Shown here: in pieces, positions 45,151 to 56,505 of the stretch
Position numbering within the stretch: the first letter of the stretch is position 1
Layout: each line of letters begins with the position of its first letter
Notes under the pieces: model-generated
Database searches by the model: none
Seen by the model: the letters and a program-made list of their open reading frames with translations, nothing else
What the model was told of the DNA's origin: nothing
Assembly (NCBI RefSeq): GCF_036373705.1
Contig: NC_089867.1
Span: forward strand, 26,732,323 to 26,796,322
Length of the DNA stretch: 64,000 bases
Direction of reading: 5' to 3'
Source of the DNA: Amia ocellicauda
Lineage: Eukaryota; Chordata; Actinopteri; Amiiformes; Amiidae
Position numbers and translations under genes: made by a program

Positions 45151-47060
45151 AGCACCGCACAGCCGGGCAGCAGCTCGACACCTTGGGAATTCACCCTAAG
45201 AAACAGTTGTAACTTAAACAAAAAACAGTCAACAGAGACGTGAAATAAAAGTAACAATGTCTCAGAACAATAAAACAAGTTACAATCTGACAATCACCAG
45301 CAGGGGGCGACCAACACTCGCTTCAGCCGAACCCGAGCAATACATTACAAGTGTAATTAAATTAATCTTAAACACCAAGAACACCAGTGAATAAATACAA
45401 AGATAACTATAGCAAACCACTGCACACGCACACACTTTCATAAAGAATCAAACTAGGCATAAATAAAACCAATCTAAATAATATCACAATTACTAAAGGA
45501 GGCTCTCACCCGCCTCCCGATCACATGCATCCACAATGAACAATTCACACAAGAAAAAAGTTGTATATTAGCGCGGCAACGGACAGTTGCTCCGTATGAA
45601 AAATATAAAATCACATTCACAATGTCAGCACAGTGACAGAGCAACACCTCAGGGAGTTCAACTTACCCTACATTAGCGTGACAGGGTATAACTAATAGTG
45701 CAGTGAGTTATCAAAGTCATCAGAGCTAGCCACTGGCATATATTTATTATATTTGCAGATTCCAAAACAGGCTGTTTCAAGCATTGCATTAACAGAACAA
45801 GAACAAAAGACCTTTAGATTCAGATCCAGAGAGACATTTGGCAAAATGTGAAGGTGTGCATCAAAACTTTAATTAAAAAAAAAGTGATATTAAAGAGCAA
45901 GAACAACGAGTTTTAGAACAACCAAAAGCAAAGGTAATGGCTGGCTTTCTCTCTAAATATTTTGAGAAGTATGAATAGTTATTGGTATTTCTTTTGATGA
46001 GCGCATCATTATAGAAAGAGTGATGGAAAAACAAAGTCAGAGGTCATGTTGGGCCAATAATATCTGGATGAAATGGCTTTTTTTTTTATCCCACAATGGG
46101 CACCTATTGCACTGCCATGAAATTCAACAATTAATTATTTTGTCTCTTCTGCCGAGGCAATACCTAAAGCAGTGTTTTGTCACCACCCTTATCTTTGCGC
46201 ACATAATGCAGTTTGTTATCTGAAAACACAATTGCATTCAACTTTATATGTTTTCTCTGAAATTACAATACATTAAATAAATGTATTATAGTCTATAAAT
46301 AAGTGTTACTTGACCAATAATCTCGAATTACCGTCGTCATTGGATAGTTAGGACAAATCAGCAGGACAAATTACATTAGTGTATACGTGCATGTGTATAT
46401 AGGTAAGTTCAGAGTCATGAGCAGAGGAGTGAAGAGGCACACTAGGGAAACGTGAAAGCTTTGATTTGAGCATCATCTACTATTGCTGCCAGATGCGTAC
46501 AGTCTGAAAGTTGGGTGGTATTCAGACCCCCACAAATTACCCCCTGTTCAATCTACACCTACCTCATGAATGCCCCAGGTCTCTGCACAGGCGAGGCTTT
46601 GTATTACACATAGTGCCATAAGGAGAAGAGCCTAAAACGCTTAAAGTGGAAAATGCTTGATGTTGTTTAAGGTGGTTTCAACATAACGATCCAGTTTTAA
46701 ACCAGGAAGCGTGTTTGCCCCTCTCTTCTTCCGTTTCCCATCGTCCTCCTGCTCACATATGTGACGGAGATGGATTTATTAGTGATGACACATTATCTTG
46801 GACACAGCCAGAGAGGCCTACACTTAAAAGTGAGACAAACCACAATAACACCACACCTTAAACTGATTTAACAGCACATTAAAACATATGTGAAAAAACA
46901 CATTTCAATTCCCTTTTAAGTTTACAGTATTCGCACATTAAGGCATTACAAGTAATTTAAAATAAACAGCATTCACCTATGAAATATTATATTTTGGTCA
47001 GTCAAAAGACAAGATATCCCTCGACTAATTGAGTTTGAGACTCAGGCATTTCACTACAAT
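45151..47060. other. Intergenic between promoter copy B and the aerolysin-like 3' end
   Basis: AT-rich, with short open frames only. No transposon terminus or coding motif recognised. Confidence 0.5.
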
Positions 47061-47189
47061 GCAGTTTTATTGAAATTGGAAATAATGTATTTGGTGACAT
47101 TTTGTAAAATCTACAAATGCGTTTTACATTAAATCTTTTTTTTTTTTTTTTTTTAATATTGCAATTATAGGTCCTTTCCGTGATTTAAC

Positions 47190-47360
47190 AGACACATGAA
47201 GCATCACTGAATTCATGGTTTATGTGCTTCCACAAAATGCTATGTGATCTTCTCTAAAAGTTTAGATATTATATTAATGAGATTTATATATACGAGATTT
47301 TAAATGAAAATTCATTCATTTAAACAAATATTGAATTCATGTTGCTGGAAAAAGTAATTG
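47190..47360 (-). other. 3' UTR of the aerolysin-like exon, homologous to the lectin gene 3' UTR
   Basis: Matches 41453-41600 in order and orientation (atcactgaattcatggttta, cttccacaaaatgctatgt, aaacaaatattgaattcatg). A minus-strand AATAAA (TTTATT on plus) is at about 47067-47072, at a similar distance from the homologous block as in the lectin gene. Confidence 0.7.
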
Positions 47361-47459
47361 ATGTAAATCGTAAAAGAAAAACATCCCATAAATGTTGTTT
47401 TTGATCATAAAAACACAAACTTCAATTTGGCTCCTGATCAAAATGTGCTGTCAGACAGG

Positions 47460-47693
47460 TCATTTACAGATTAACGTGTACAACACTTGATCATCTGTAA
47501 CGTCATCTTGCGCAATTTCCACTCTTGAGACTGAGGCGCCCTTCCATGTTCCTGTGACAGTGGTCTTGTGTCCAAACTCAGTGACAACCTGGGCTTTGTA
47601 AGGAACATCCATGTCTCCCTTCTGAACGCTGGCTTTAAATCTCACAGCCTTGCCAGGGGGCACCGTCACACTCACTGAGGAACTTCTAACAAT
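47460..47693 (-). CDS. Terminal exon of an aerolysin/natterin-like protein
   Basis: The exon begins after a tgtgtgtctgcag acceptor at 47693 and ends in TGA at 47460, encoding about 77 residues. SVSVTVPPGKAVRF, KGDMDVPYKAQV and TVTGTWKGASVSRVE match the pattern of the C-terminal beta-strands of the aerolysin-type pore-forming domain in natterin-like and aerolysin-like fish proteins (S.TV.PG..V......KG..DVP......G.W.G). The upstream exons that would carry the lectin or N-terminal module and the pre-stem hairpin are not recognisable between 47.7 and 50.3 kb. It may therefore be the end of a gene with long introns, or a remnant. It is on the same strand as the tachylectin-like gene and shares its 3' UTR. 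Family call by motif only; whether it forms pores is unknown. Confidence 0.6.
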   Translation of the reverse strand: MVRSSSVSVTVPPGKAVRFKASVQKGDMDVPYKAQVVTEFGHKTTVTGTWKGASVSRVEIAQDDVTDDQVLYTLICK

Positions 47694-50289
47694 CTGCAGA
47701 CACACAAGAGCAGACATTGACAAAAGCCTGTGCTGTTACAACTAGGACAACTGGGCTCCCGATTGGCTCCATAGGATTCGTGATAAGGTGATACTATAAA
47801 TTCACTTATTTAATTGAAATTTATAAGTGTACCTTACGCTACATAATTGGTGCCCTGTGTGAGGAATCTTAGACTGAAAAGAACTAGTTTCTGTAATAGT
47901 TATTGGAGAGCTTTGTCCAGAAATCCAGATTCCAAAGTTTTGAAAGAAGAAAACTTTTGTCGGCACGATACACTGTTTGTACTCTAGAGGGCGCTCTAAA
48001 CTGCCCACGTGGTATGTGTATGGTTTCCAAAGTCACAAAAGGTTAAGTCTGTTTTAGTTACTTGTGATAAATTGTTGATATCCTAAGCCTTGGCATTAGA
48101 GTCATTAGGTGATTAGTCTAGTACTGTTCTGTTGGGTTGTTACTGAATAGCCAAAACAATGATTACCCCAATGTCCCCATGTGAAGCATTGATTGTAAAG
48201 GTATCAGGAACAGAGATTCCTGAATTCCTTGGATGCCTAGGCAGTTTGGACTTTGAAGTAGAGGCGTGTCGAACTCAGTTGGTAAACGACACTACGACGC
48301 AACTCGAAAAAGAGTCGATAGAGGTGGTGAAAGTTATGGCTAGCTTAGCACTTGCGAGCTCAAGGTTAGTGAACTGGAGCATAAGCAAGTCTGAAAAACT
48401 GAAAAAGCTAAGAGAAAAGCCAAACTGCATGGAATGGATTTAGAATTTTTATTTTATTTATATATTAGGGTTTATATATTTAATATAAATGATTAAATAT
48501 TTGAATCCTGCCTGGACCTCCCAGCAGTAATACAGTCTAACAATGCACACCTAATCCTAACCAATCCTAGCAAAAGAGGACTTTATTCCTATAAATACAC
48601 TGTAAATAATTATCAGGACAAGGAAGTTGGGATACACAGATTACCGGAATGGCAGAGCAAAAAAAAATAAAAATAATAATAAGTAGCCGGTACATTTACT
48701 TTCATTTTTAAAGTGTCACTGGGTGGGAGTTTAAAGTTTGTGACACAAATCACAGGCGTTAATCCATGTGCATTTATCAATTAAATCACAGCAATCTGAT
48801 GCCAAATCACACCTTTATTATTAACACAATTCTTTAAAGAGGCTCTTTAATTTGACATCAGACAGTTTGGTAGTCAATTTGTGATTTGTCATCAGAGCTG
48901 CGTGATTTAATTGAAAAGAGGACGTGGATTAATTACCCTAAAATACACTTTAAAGGTACGTAGAGAAAGCAAAAATAAATGTGAAATCGAATAAGTCTAT
49001 ATATATATATTCATTCATATTATGAATGAATCTTGCCTTGTTTTATATGGTGGTCTTCTTGATCTTTTATATATGTGTAATCATTTTTCACCAACCTCTA
49101 AACAAGAAATCATGGTAGTTATTGAGCAATGAACCAAGTCACAATGTTGTCTTGAGGGCTGAAGGGTATTTAGGGTGTTTCTTCCAAATGATCTCTAAAG
49201 AACTGAATTCCCCAAAATATCGGCTTAATTGAACCGAATGAAGTATTTCCAGTGGCTCGACCAAATCCAAACTTTGACCAACCCTTGAATCGCAAATGAC
49301 AAACGTGCACCCACTCGCATTTTGAGTTGTAAGAAGTAGAGAGTGGCTTCTGAGAATACATTAATACATTAAACTGCCATATGGTACAGGTTTGTACTTT
49401 GCACCCAGGTCAAAGTTTTGGTTTGGTACAGCCTGATTTACGAGTGTCTGATAAAACCAGCTCAAAGCCACTCTCCAGAACACAAGAGCAGATGCTTGGT
49501 TATGAATCCTGGGATTGTGTCAGTGAAGTGAGTCCTAACCTGTCACTCATTCTTTCTCACTTCATGTCTGCTGGTGTTTAGTAACCAAACATTGCACTGG
49601 TGGACAACAGGTCTTACAGCTGTTCTCTATATCAGTTTATTTTACAGAAGAATCCTTGAAGTGAAGAGTTACGGAAATAAAACTCTCCCATTTATGGTAA
49701 GCTATTTGATGTCTTGTATTTTATTCCTTTGAAATCATATATAAAATCTAATTTTCTTTCATCTGTGCTTTAAAAGATTAAATCTTTTTCCAGTTATTTT
49801 GACATGATCAGGCTTAAAACAACACGTAACAAGTGGGTAAATGTAAATGAAGCATTACTTGAAATCACCTACTCCAGCCACTCTATATTTATCTATATTT
49901 GGTCATATTGTCATAATGGAAATATATTTTAAAAATCCTCTTTTAAAAAAACGATTGTATTCTAGGAAATTAATTGTGATTGTGATTGAGACATTTGCAG
50001 CATGTATAGATCAATTGCTATTTGCGAGGCAAAATACTGCTTCCACAAACTGTGAGTAATTATGCGAACCTTACCTTTTATGTATTCATGTATTTATTTG
50101 TAACAACTTTCCAATTCCTTTCAGTGGTTGTAGAGAGGCATAATGCTCGTGTAAATATCCCCCAAAAGGAAAACCACGACTGAATTATTAGCAATCCTTA
50201 AGAGAGAGTGGCACTGTATTCTCAATGTAAACCTGACTGTAAATAACATTGTATTCTACTGTAATAGTGTAATGCAAATATGGAACATA
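47694..50289. other. Intergenic, with a foldback MITE and an unassigned 94-codon ORF
   Basis: Should contain the upstream exons of the aerolysin-like gene if it is intact, but none could be identified. A plus-strand frame at 48159-48443 (MITPMSPCEALIVKVSG at the start) has no recognisable motif. A foldback MITE lies at 48755-48940. Confidence 0.4.
48755..48940. mobile_element. Foldback MITE
   Basis: The left arm gttaatccatgtgcatttat, then caattaaatcac and ctgatgccaaatcac, is the imperfect reverse complement of the right arm gtgatttgtcatcagagctg, then gtgatttaattg and gtggattaat. About 60-bp arms enclose about 65 bp of unique sequence. No coding capacity. Confidence 0.7.
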
Positions 50290-51174
50290 CACCGATCAGC
50301 CATAACATTATGACCACTGACAGGTGAAGTGAACAACACTGATAATCTCGTTATCATGGCACCTGTCAGTGGGTGGGATATATTAGGCAGTAAGTGAACA
50401 TTTTGTCTTCAAAGTTGATGTGTTAGAAGCAGGAAAAATGGGCAGCGTAAGGATCTGAGCGACTTTGACAAGGGCCAAATTGTGATGGCTAGACGACTGG
50501 GTCAGAGCATCTCCAAAACTGCAGCTCTTGTGGGGTGTTCCCGGACTGCAGTGGTCAGTACCTATCAAAAGTGTCCAAGGAAGGAAAAGCGGTGAACCGG
50601 CGACAGGGTCATGGGCGGCCAAGGCTCATTGATGCACGTGGGGAGCGAAGGCTGGCCCGTGTTGTCCTATCCAACAGACGAGCTACTGTAGCTCAAATTG
50701 CTGAAAAAGTGAATGCTGGTTCTGATAGAAAGGTGTCAGAACACACAGTGAATTGCAGTTTGTTGTGTATGGGGCTGCGTAGCCGCAGACCAGTCAGGGT
50801 GCCCATGCTGACCCCTGTCCACTGCCGAAAGCGCCTACAATGGGCACATGAGCATCAGAACTGGACCACAGAGCAATGGAACAAGGTGGCCTGGTCTGAT
50901 GAATCATCAGTTCAAGGTGTTGACTTTCCCCAGATCTCAATCCAATCGAGCATCTGTGGGATGTGCTGGACAAACAAGTCCGATCCATGGAGGCCCCACC
51001 TCGCAACTTACAGGAATTAAAGGATCTGCTGCTATCGTCTTGGTGGCAGATACCACAGCACACCTTCAGAGGTCTAGTGGTGTCCATGCCTCGACGGGTC
51101 AGGGCTGTTTTTGCAGAAAAAGGGAGACCTACAAAATATTAGGCAGGTGGTCATAATGTTAAGGCTGATCGGTG
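50290..51174 (+). mobile_element. Internally deleted Tc1-like element in the GTPase promoter region
   Basis: 885 bp between TA dinucleotides. The termini caccgatcagccataacatt and its inverse (ggctgatcggtg at the right end) are intact. The transposase reads [19 protein letters not shown] and RRLARVVLSNRRATVAQ in changing frames up to AWSDESS (about 50910). It then jumps to the region before NPIEHLWDVLD, missing the middle of the catalytic domain (the second Asp), and ends with a KGRPTKY-like terminus. Non-autonomous. It ends 65 bp upstream of the ISRE of the next gene. Confidence 0.93.
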
Positions 51175-51238
51175 TATTAAAAAAGGGACAAAATATCAGC
51201 TATATTTATATTTTCAGCTATTGAACACTAGTTTTACT

Positions 51239-51248
51239 TTCACTTTCA
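51239..51248. promoter_or_regulatory. ISRE/IRF element upstream of the VLIG gene
   Basis: TTTCACTTTC is the exact reverse complement of GAAANNGAAA (GAAAGTGAAA). The wider context ttttactttcactttcagtt extends the GAAA-type run. It lies about 157 bp upstream of the start codon of a gene whose family is interferon-induced in mammals. Confidence 0.75.
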
Positions 51249-51318
51249 GTTTGACAAAGGACTAGATGTGCTGTGAATATACAGTATGTCTGTCATAGGC
51301 TGCGAACACTATTTTCAT

Positions 51319-51326
51319 TATTTAAA
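51319..51326 (+). promoter_or_regulatory. TATA-like box of the VLIG gene
   Basis: TATTTAAA, 71 bp after the ISRE and 70 bp before the ATG, would place a transcription start near 51350. Inferred from sequence and position only. Confidence 0.45.
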
Positions 51327-51395
51327 GAGAAACTTCTGGGGACAGAGCTTTCTTCTGGGAGCTGAAGTCAGGAAGGAATCTGCAGCTTCTCAATC

Positions 51396-54300
51396 ATGGC
51401 ATTCACACAAAGAAACAATGGTGAGAGGATTTGTTGCAAACATACATAAACAGAAATACAATTAAGACGCTTGATGCTGATAAATTCACATATAAAAGAT
51501 GACTTTAGGAATAACCCTTTTTCTTCTTTAGATTTTCTCCCTCATGGGGCTGAAGTAGATGGAGGAAGTGTGTAGCAAAGCAATGCCGGGAAAGTGTGCT
51601 TGTTGCTGAATACTTATGCTTGGGAATGGGGAAGTCAGGCACAAGGCTGGGATGTCCTCCTATAGGACTTCAGTCTAATCTAATTTCCAGCATCTCAGTT
51701 GTGTAATTATGAAGTTATTTATTTATACATAACTTCTGCCTCTGTCTCTCTTTCTCTTTCTTCTTCTGTTAGTAGGGCAATGTCTGAAGGAGTTGCTCTG
51801 CCAGCTGGGGATAGAACACCTGTATCCTGGAAAACTGACCCTCAACTCCCTGCTGGAGATCAGTCAGAAGAGTGTAACCGATGTGAAGGTGCAGTCTCTC
51901 AGGGATCTGCCGTGGCTCTTCCTGAAAAAGCTACTGATGGTCAATACAGAAGCTAGATGTCTCACACACAACAGTGATGAGGAGAATATGCAGCAAATGC
52001 TGGCAGATGTGAACAGCCTGAAGAGCCTGCCTGATCTGTATGGTGCTGAAGACAATGTAGTGAACCCCCTGGATGTAATCGTCACTGTCTTCCTCTGTGC
52101 TGACAGCTTCCTCCGACAGGAACTGATGTTGAAGATGTCCATGTGCCAGTTCTCTGTTCCTCTCCTGTTGCCCCAGGGCAGCGGGGGTCCGTGCACTTTG
52201 ATGCTCTGGGCACTACGAGATGTCTTGAAGGAGTGGCGGCCACACTCTTTAGCTGAAACACAAGGGTTTGAGGAGGACTGCATCATCTGTGCAGAGATGC
52301 CTCTCATCTCCTTCGTTAGGCTGGGTGACTGCAGTTTGTCCAAGTCCCATGTGCTCAACAAGGTGCTCAGCAAACCTCAGGAAAACCACAACTTCTTCAT
52401 ACACAGAGACATGGAATGTGGGGATGTCCCCAGGAGAGTCTCCAGTGGCTTGGTGGAGATCAGCTGGTACCTCCCCTGTGGAAAGAAAAACCTGGATATC
52501 TTCCCTGAACCTATGGCCATTGCAAACCTGAGAGGTGACATTAGCTCCTATGAGCAGCAGTTCAGGTTCCTCATGGAAACATCAACAGTTGTCTTTGCAT
52601 TTCTGGACAGCGTACAAGAGGAAGAACACAAGTTGCTGGTTTCTTTTGAGAACATCTCATCCAAGCTTTATTTGGTTGTGAATTCAAAGAAACAGACACA
52701 GCAGCAGGATCTGGCCACAATAACAAACATGTCTGCAGAGCTGAAACTGGAACCCAAACAAATTCTATTTAAAACTGAAAAAGTAAATGAAGCAAAGTTT
52801 GCTAATATACTTAGTACAACAATTAAAAACATTGTCCAAAATAACTGCAAGAAATTTAACTTGCAAGACACAAGGGCTACAGCAGATGAGCTGGGCATCC
52901 CAGTTGATGAAGTTCATGACACCACATGCTGCAGCAATGCAGAAATGAGAGCTGAGGAGATTATTAAAGGGATCAGGGTGCACATAGTGACACAGTACAA
53001 GGCAAAGCAGCTGCCTCTACAAGGTGAGCTCTGGAAGAAGTTAGCCAAACTTGAGAAGGAAGAGTGTAGACTCAGGGATGCTGGAGACCAGCGTCTGGAG
53101 GTGTACAAATCTCAACTACAGCAGGAGAAACAGGACCTCAGAGAAAAACAGAGCAAGTATAAGCTGACCAAAGCGATGCAGCACTTTATCGAGAATGTGT
53201 CGAGCCCAGATAGGCTGGAGAGAGCCTTCTATTTAAAGTGGCTCAGGATGAAACTGGATGTGTTGTCTCGCAGACAGCTTTCATCTCTGCGCAACAGATG
53301 CAATGAACAACTCAGGAAAACCACACAGGACAGGGAGGCCATTGCACAGCTGGACCAGCAGCTGCTAGACTGCTCACTGGGGATCGAGCATTTCATGAGA
53401 GAGATGGGGCAGATCTATGAAGCGTCCCTCTGCAGCTCAGGGAAAGGAACCCCGCAGGTGCTCAAGCTCCCAGCTGTGGCTGCTGACCTGCTGCTGGATG
53501 GCTTCCCTCTGGAGCTGGTTGACGGAGATGCATCCAACATCCCAGTGAGGTGGGTGAGAGATGTCCTGATGGAGCTCCACAGGAAGGTGGGTGAGAACAG
53601 CAGGCTGTTAGTAATGGCAGTGCTAGGGGTTCAAAGCACAGGCAAGTCCACGCTGCTGAACACTATGTTTGGTGTCAAGTTCTCCGTCAGCAGCGGCCGG
53701 TGCACCAGAGGAGCCTACATGCTGTTCCTCAGGGTGACGGAGGACATGAAGGAGGAACTGGGCTGTGATTTCCTCCTGTTGATCGACACAGAGGGCCTGA
53801 AGAGTGCACAGCTGGCCCAGCTGGAAGACAGCTATGAGCACGACAATGAACTGGCCACGCTGGTGACAGGCCTGAGTGACATCACCATCGTCAACATCGC
53901 CATGGAGAACTCCTCCGAAATGAGGGACATCCTGCAGATAGTGGTTCACGCCTTCCTCAGGATGTCTGAGGTGGGTAAGAGACCCAGGTGCCAGTTTGTG
54001 CACCAGAACGTGGCTGGGGTGTCGGCGAAACACAAGACCATGACGGACAGGAAGCACCTTCTGGAGCAGCTGAATGAGATGACAAAGATTGCGGCTGACA
54101 TGGAGAAACATTCCACGGTCAATAAGTTCACTGACGTGCTGGACTATGATGTTGAGAAGAATAACTGGTACATCCCAGGGCTCTGGCATGGTACCCCTCC
54201 TATGGCACCAGTCAACACTGGGTACAGTGAAGCTGTATACGAATTCAAGCAGAAAATGTTTGCGGTTCTGAAAAGTTGCAAAGATGAGAAACCCCTCGCA

Positions 54301-56505
54301 AAGATCCCAGAATTCCTGGAATGGATGAGCAGTTTGTGGAAGGCTGTAAAATATGAGAACTTCATCTTCAGCTTCAGGAACACCCTAGTGGCAGATGCCT
54401 ATAACAATCTCTGTACTGAATTTTCAGAGTGGGAATGGACATTCAGAAAACACATTTACTCCTGGCTGGTGAGAGCAGAAGATCGCATTTCTAACTTTCA
54501 GGCAGATGATGAAAATCCTCATGAGAACAGCAGCATGGAAACATTGTTCATTGATTTGAAATCAGAGGTGTCCTTAGAACTCACATCTGCAGAAAACACA
54601 ATGATGGATAAACTGAAGGAGTACTACAAGAGAAAGGAAAGGCACATCTCTCTTGTGGAAAAGTATAAAGCTGACTTCATGAACTGTGTCAGAAGTCTGC
54701 AGACAGAGGCAGAGAATACTGTGCTCAACAAGTTGAGGAATGCAATGGAAATTCATAAAGGGATGACAGAGGTGAAAGAAATCCACAGCAAGTACACAAG
54801 CCTAATTAAACAGAGAGTGAGGAGCCTACTGGACCACTGCAAGAACAGCAACACCCCCCTGAGTGAAGAGCAGCTCAAGGATGAGTTTGAAAACATGTGG
54901 AGGGACACCGTGTCTAATCTGAGCTTTCCTGCTCTGCAACAGAAAGATATTCATGCAGTGGTGCTGCACCAGCTGAGAAACAACTTACAAAGATGTGGCA
55001 GTTCAATAAGAGAAAAATTAAACAATATCAATGATCTGATTCAATGCGTAGATGAAGAATTTAAAGTTAATCCTAAACATATCAGTTTCTGGAATAAATT
55101 TAAACACTTTTTTGCACAGAATGATATGAAAGCACAGGCACAAAAGATGGCAAATGCTATAATCCAGAGATGTCAAGAGTTCATCTCAGAGAAAGTAAAG
55201 AGCGGGACAGATTTCAATGAGATCTACACCACAGAGCTGCTACAAATGACTGGTGACAGCCTGAAAAACCACCTCCTGAAATTGAACTCCTTGTTTGAGT
55301 TGGATCTGAAAGTGCACATTTGTGCTTTTGCAGTCAAGGCATTCGTTCAGATGCATGAACACTTCCTCAGAGAGAAGGATCCTCGCAGACAGCTGGAGAG
55401 ATTCAAAACGCAGTTCTTCTCAGACTTCCAGAACCAGTACCACAACAAGGACCAGTGTCAGAGGAAAGCTCAAGACTTCACCGATCTCTGCCTAAGACCT
55501 GCGGTCACAGAATATGTTCAGCGAGCTCTGGGGATCGAAATCGTGGACAAGATCTTGACCAGTGGCCAGTCGCTGGAGTACAGCTCGCGTTCCTTCTTCC
55601 AGTTCACCATTCTGAAGGAGCTTCTGGAAAAGGATGACTTCCAGTACTATGCCTCCTACATTCTAACATACGAGACCTTTGTCAAGGACTGGATATTAAA
55701 TCAGATTGTAGAACATTTTTCAAGAGATGCTTCTATTGGCGATTTGAGAGTCAGACGTCTGGAGAGCATTGTGGCCAAAGTGGAACAGGCCATAGAGAGA
55801 GCAAGGGGTGGCCTGTTAATGGATGGAGACAACAATGCCACTGGTTTTATTAATGAACTGTGCAGAACCCTAAGCAGTGACTTGCCGATCCCCAGGGATG
55901 CGGTGGGAGGAACGCTGTTTCAGATCACAGCCAAGAGGGAATCCTTCGCCCAGTCTCTCTCAGATTCTGTCAAGGAAATGAAGATCTCATTACTTGGAGA
56001 ATTCTCTGCAGTCGAAGATATCAAGGAGACGCTGGCCAGCCTCTCGTTCCGGCCGCAGGACGAGCTGTTCAATAGGGTGTTCGGCTGTGGGAAGCAGTGC
56101 CCCTTCTGCAAAGTGCCCTGCGAGGCGGGAGGAAAAGATCACAGAGTGCACCATGCCTCGGTGCATCGCCCTCAAGGCCTGGGCTGTTTCAAATCTGTGT
56201 GTGACAATAAACTGGCAGAGATGATATGTACTTCACAGGTCTGCAACGAAAACATGTTTAAGACCAGTGTCACAGGAGGGATACCCCACTCTTATAAAGA
56301 TTACCTGAAGGTTTACCCAGACTGGAACATCCCCCCTGATGTCAGTATAGAAGCCTCAGATTACTGGAAGTATGTCTTGGTCAGATACAACCAGTTGTTT
56401 GCCGAGAGGTTTATTGCAGAGCCAGCAGATGTCCCAGAAGAGTGGAGACGCATTACCCAAGAAAAGGCCCTGGAGAGTTTAAAGGTGTCATTTAACATTA
56501 GATAA
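51396..56505 (+). CDS. Interferon-induced very large GTPase (VLIG/GVIN1-like)
   Basis: Large cytosolic/nuclear dynamin-superfamily-related GTPase of the interferon response. Two coding exons: 51396-51420 (MAFTQRNN plus one base, GTGAGA donor) and 51776-56505 (acceptor ctgttagtag), giving 1584 residues. The long second exon is typical of the family. The N-terminal region (KELLCQLGIEHLYPGKLTL, ~10-30) matches the usual VLIG start. G1 P-loop GVQSTGKST is at ~626-634, switch region SSGRCTRGAYM follows, and the G3 motif DTEGL starts at ~679. The rest is mostly helical. A Cys/His cluster (CPFCKVPCEAGG..H..H) near residue 1450 is typical of the family's C-terminus. Length is shorter than mammalian GVIN1 (about 2400) and longer than URGCP (about 930), within what I recall for fish copies. 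No frameshift or stop was seen. An ISRE and TATA-like box upstream support interferon control. URGCP-like is the alternative name. Confidence 0.94.

Noticed and set aside
48159..48443. 94-codon plus-strand ORF
   Set aside because: No recognisable motif, no splice or promoter context, and in an AT-rich region; not supported as a gene.
49170..49581. Open frames on both strands near 49.2-49.6 kb as possible aerolysin N-terminal exons
   Set aside because: No aerolysin or natterin motif and no splice phase linking them to 47693.
51699..51956. Plus-strand frame starting at the ATG at 51780 (MSEGVALP)
   Set aside because: Different frame from the GTPase. The family-like residues (KELLCQLGIEHLYPGKL) are in the frame joined to 51396-51420 by splicing.
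53623..54189. 188-codon minus-strand ORF inside the VLIG exon
   Set aside because: Antisense shadow of the GTPase-domain coding sequence; no independent motif.
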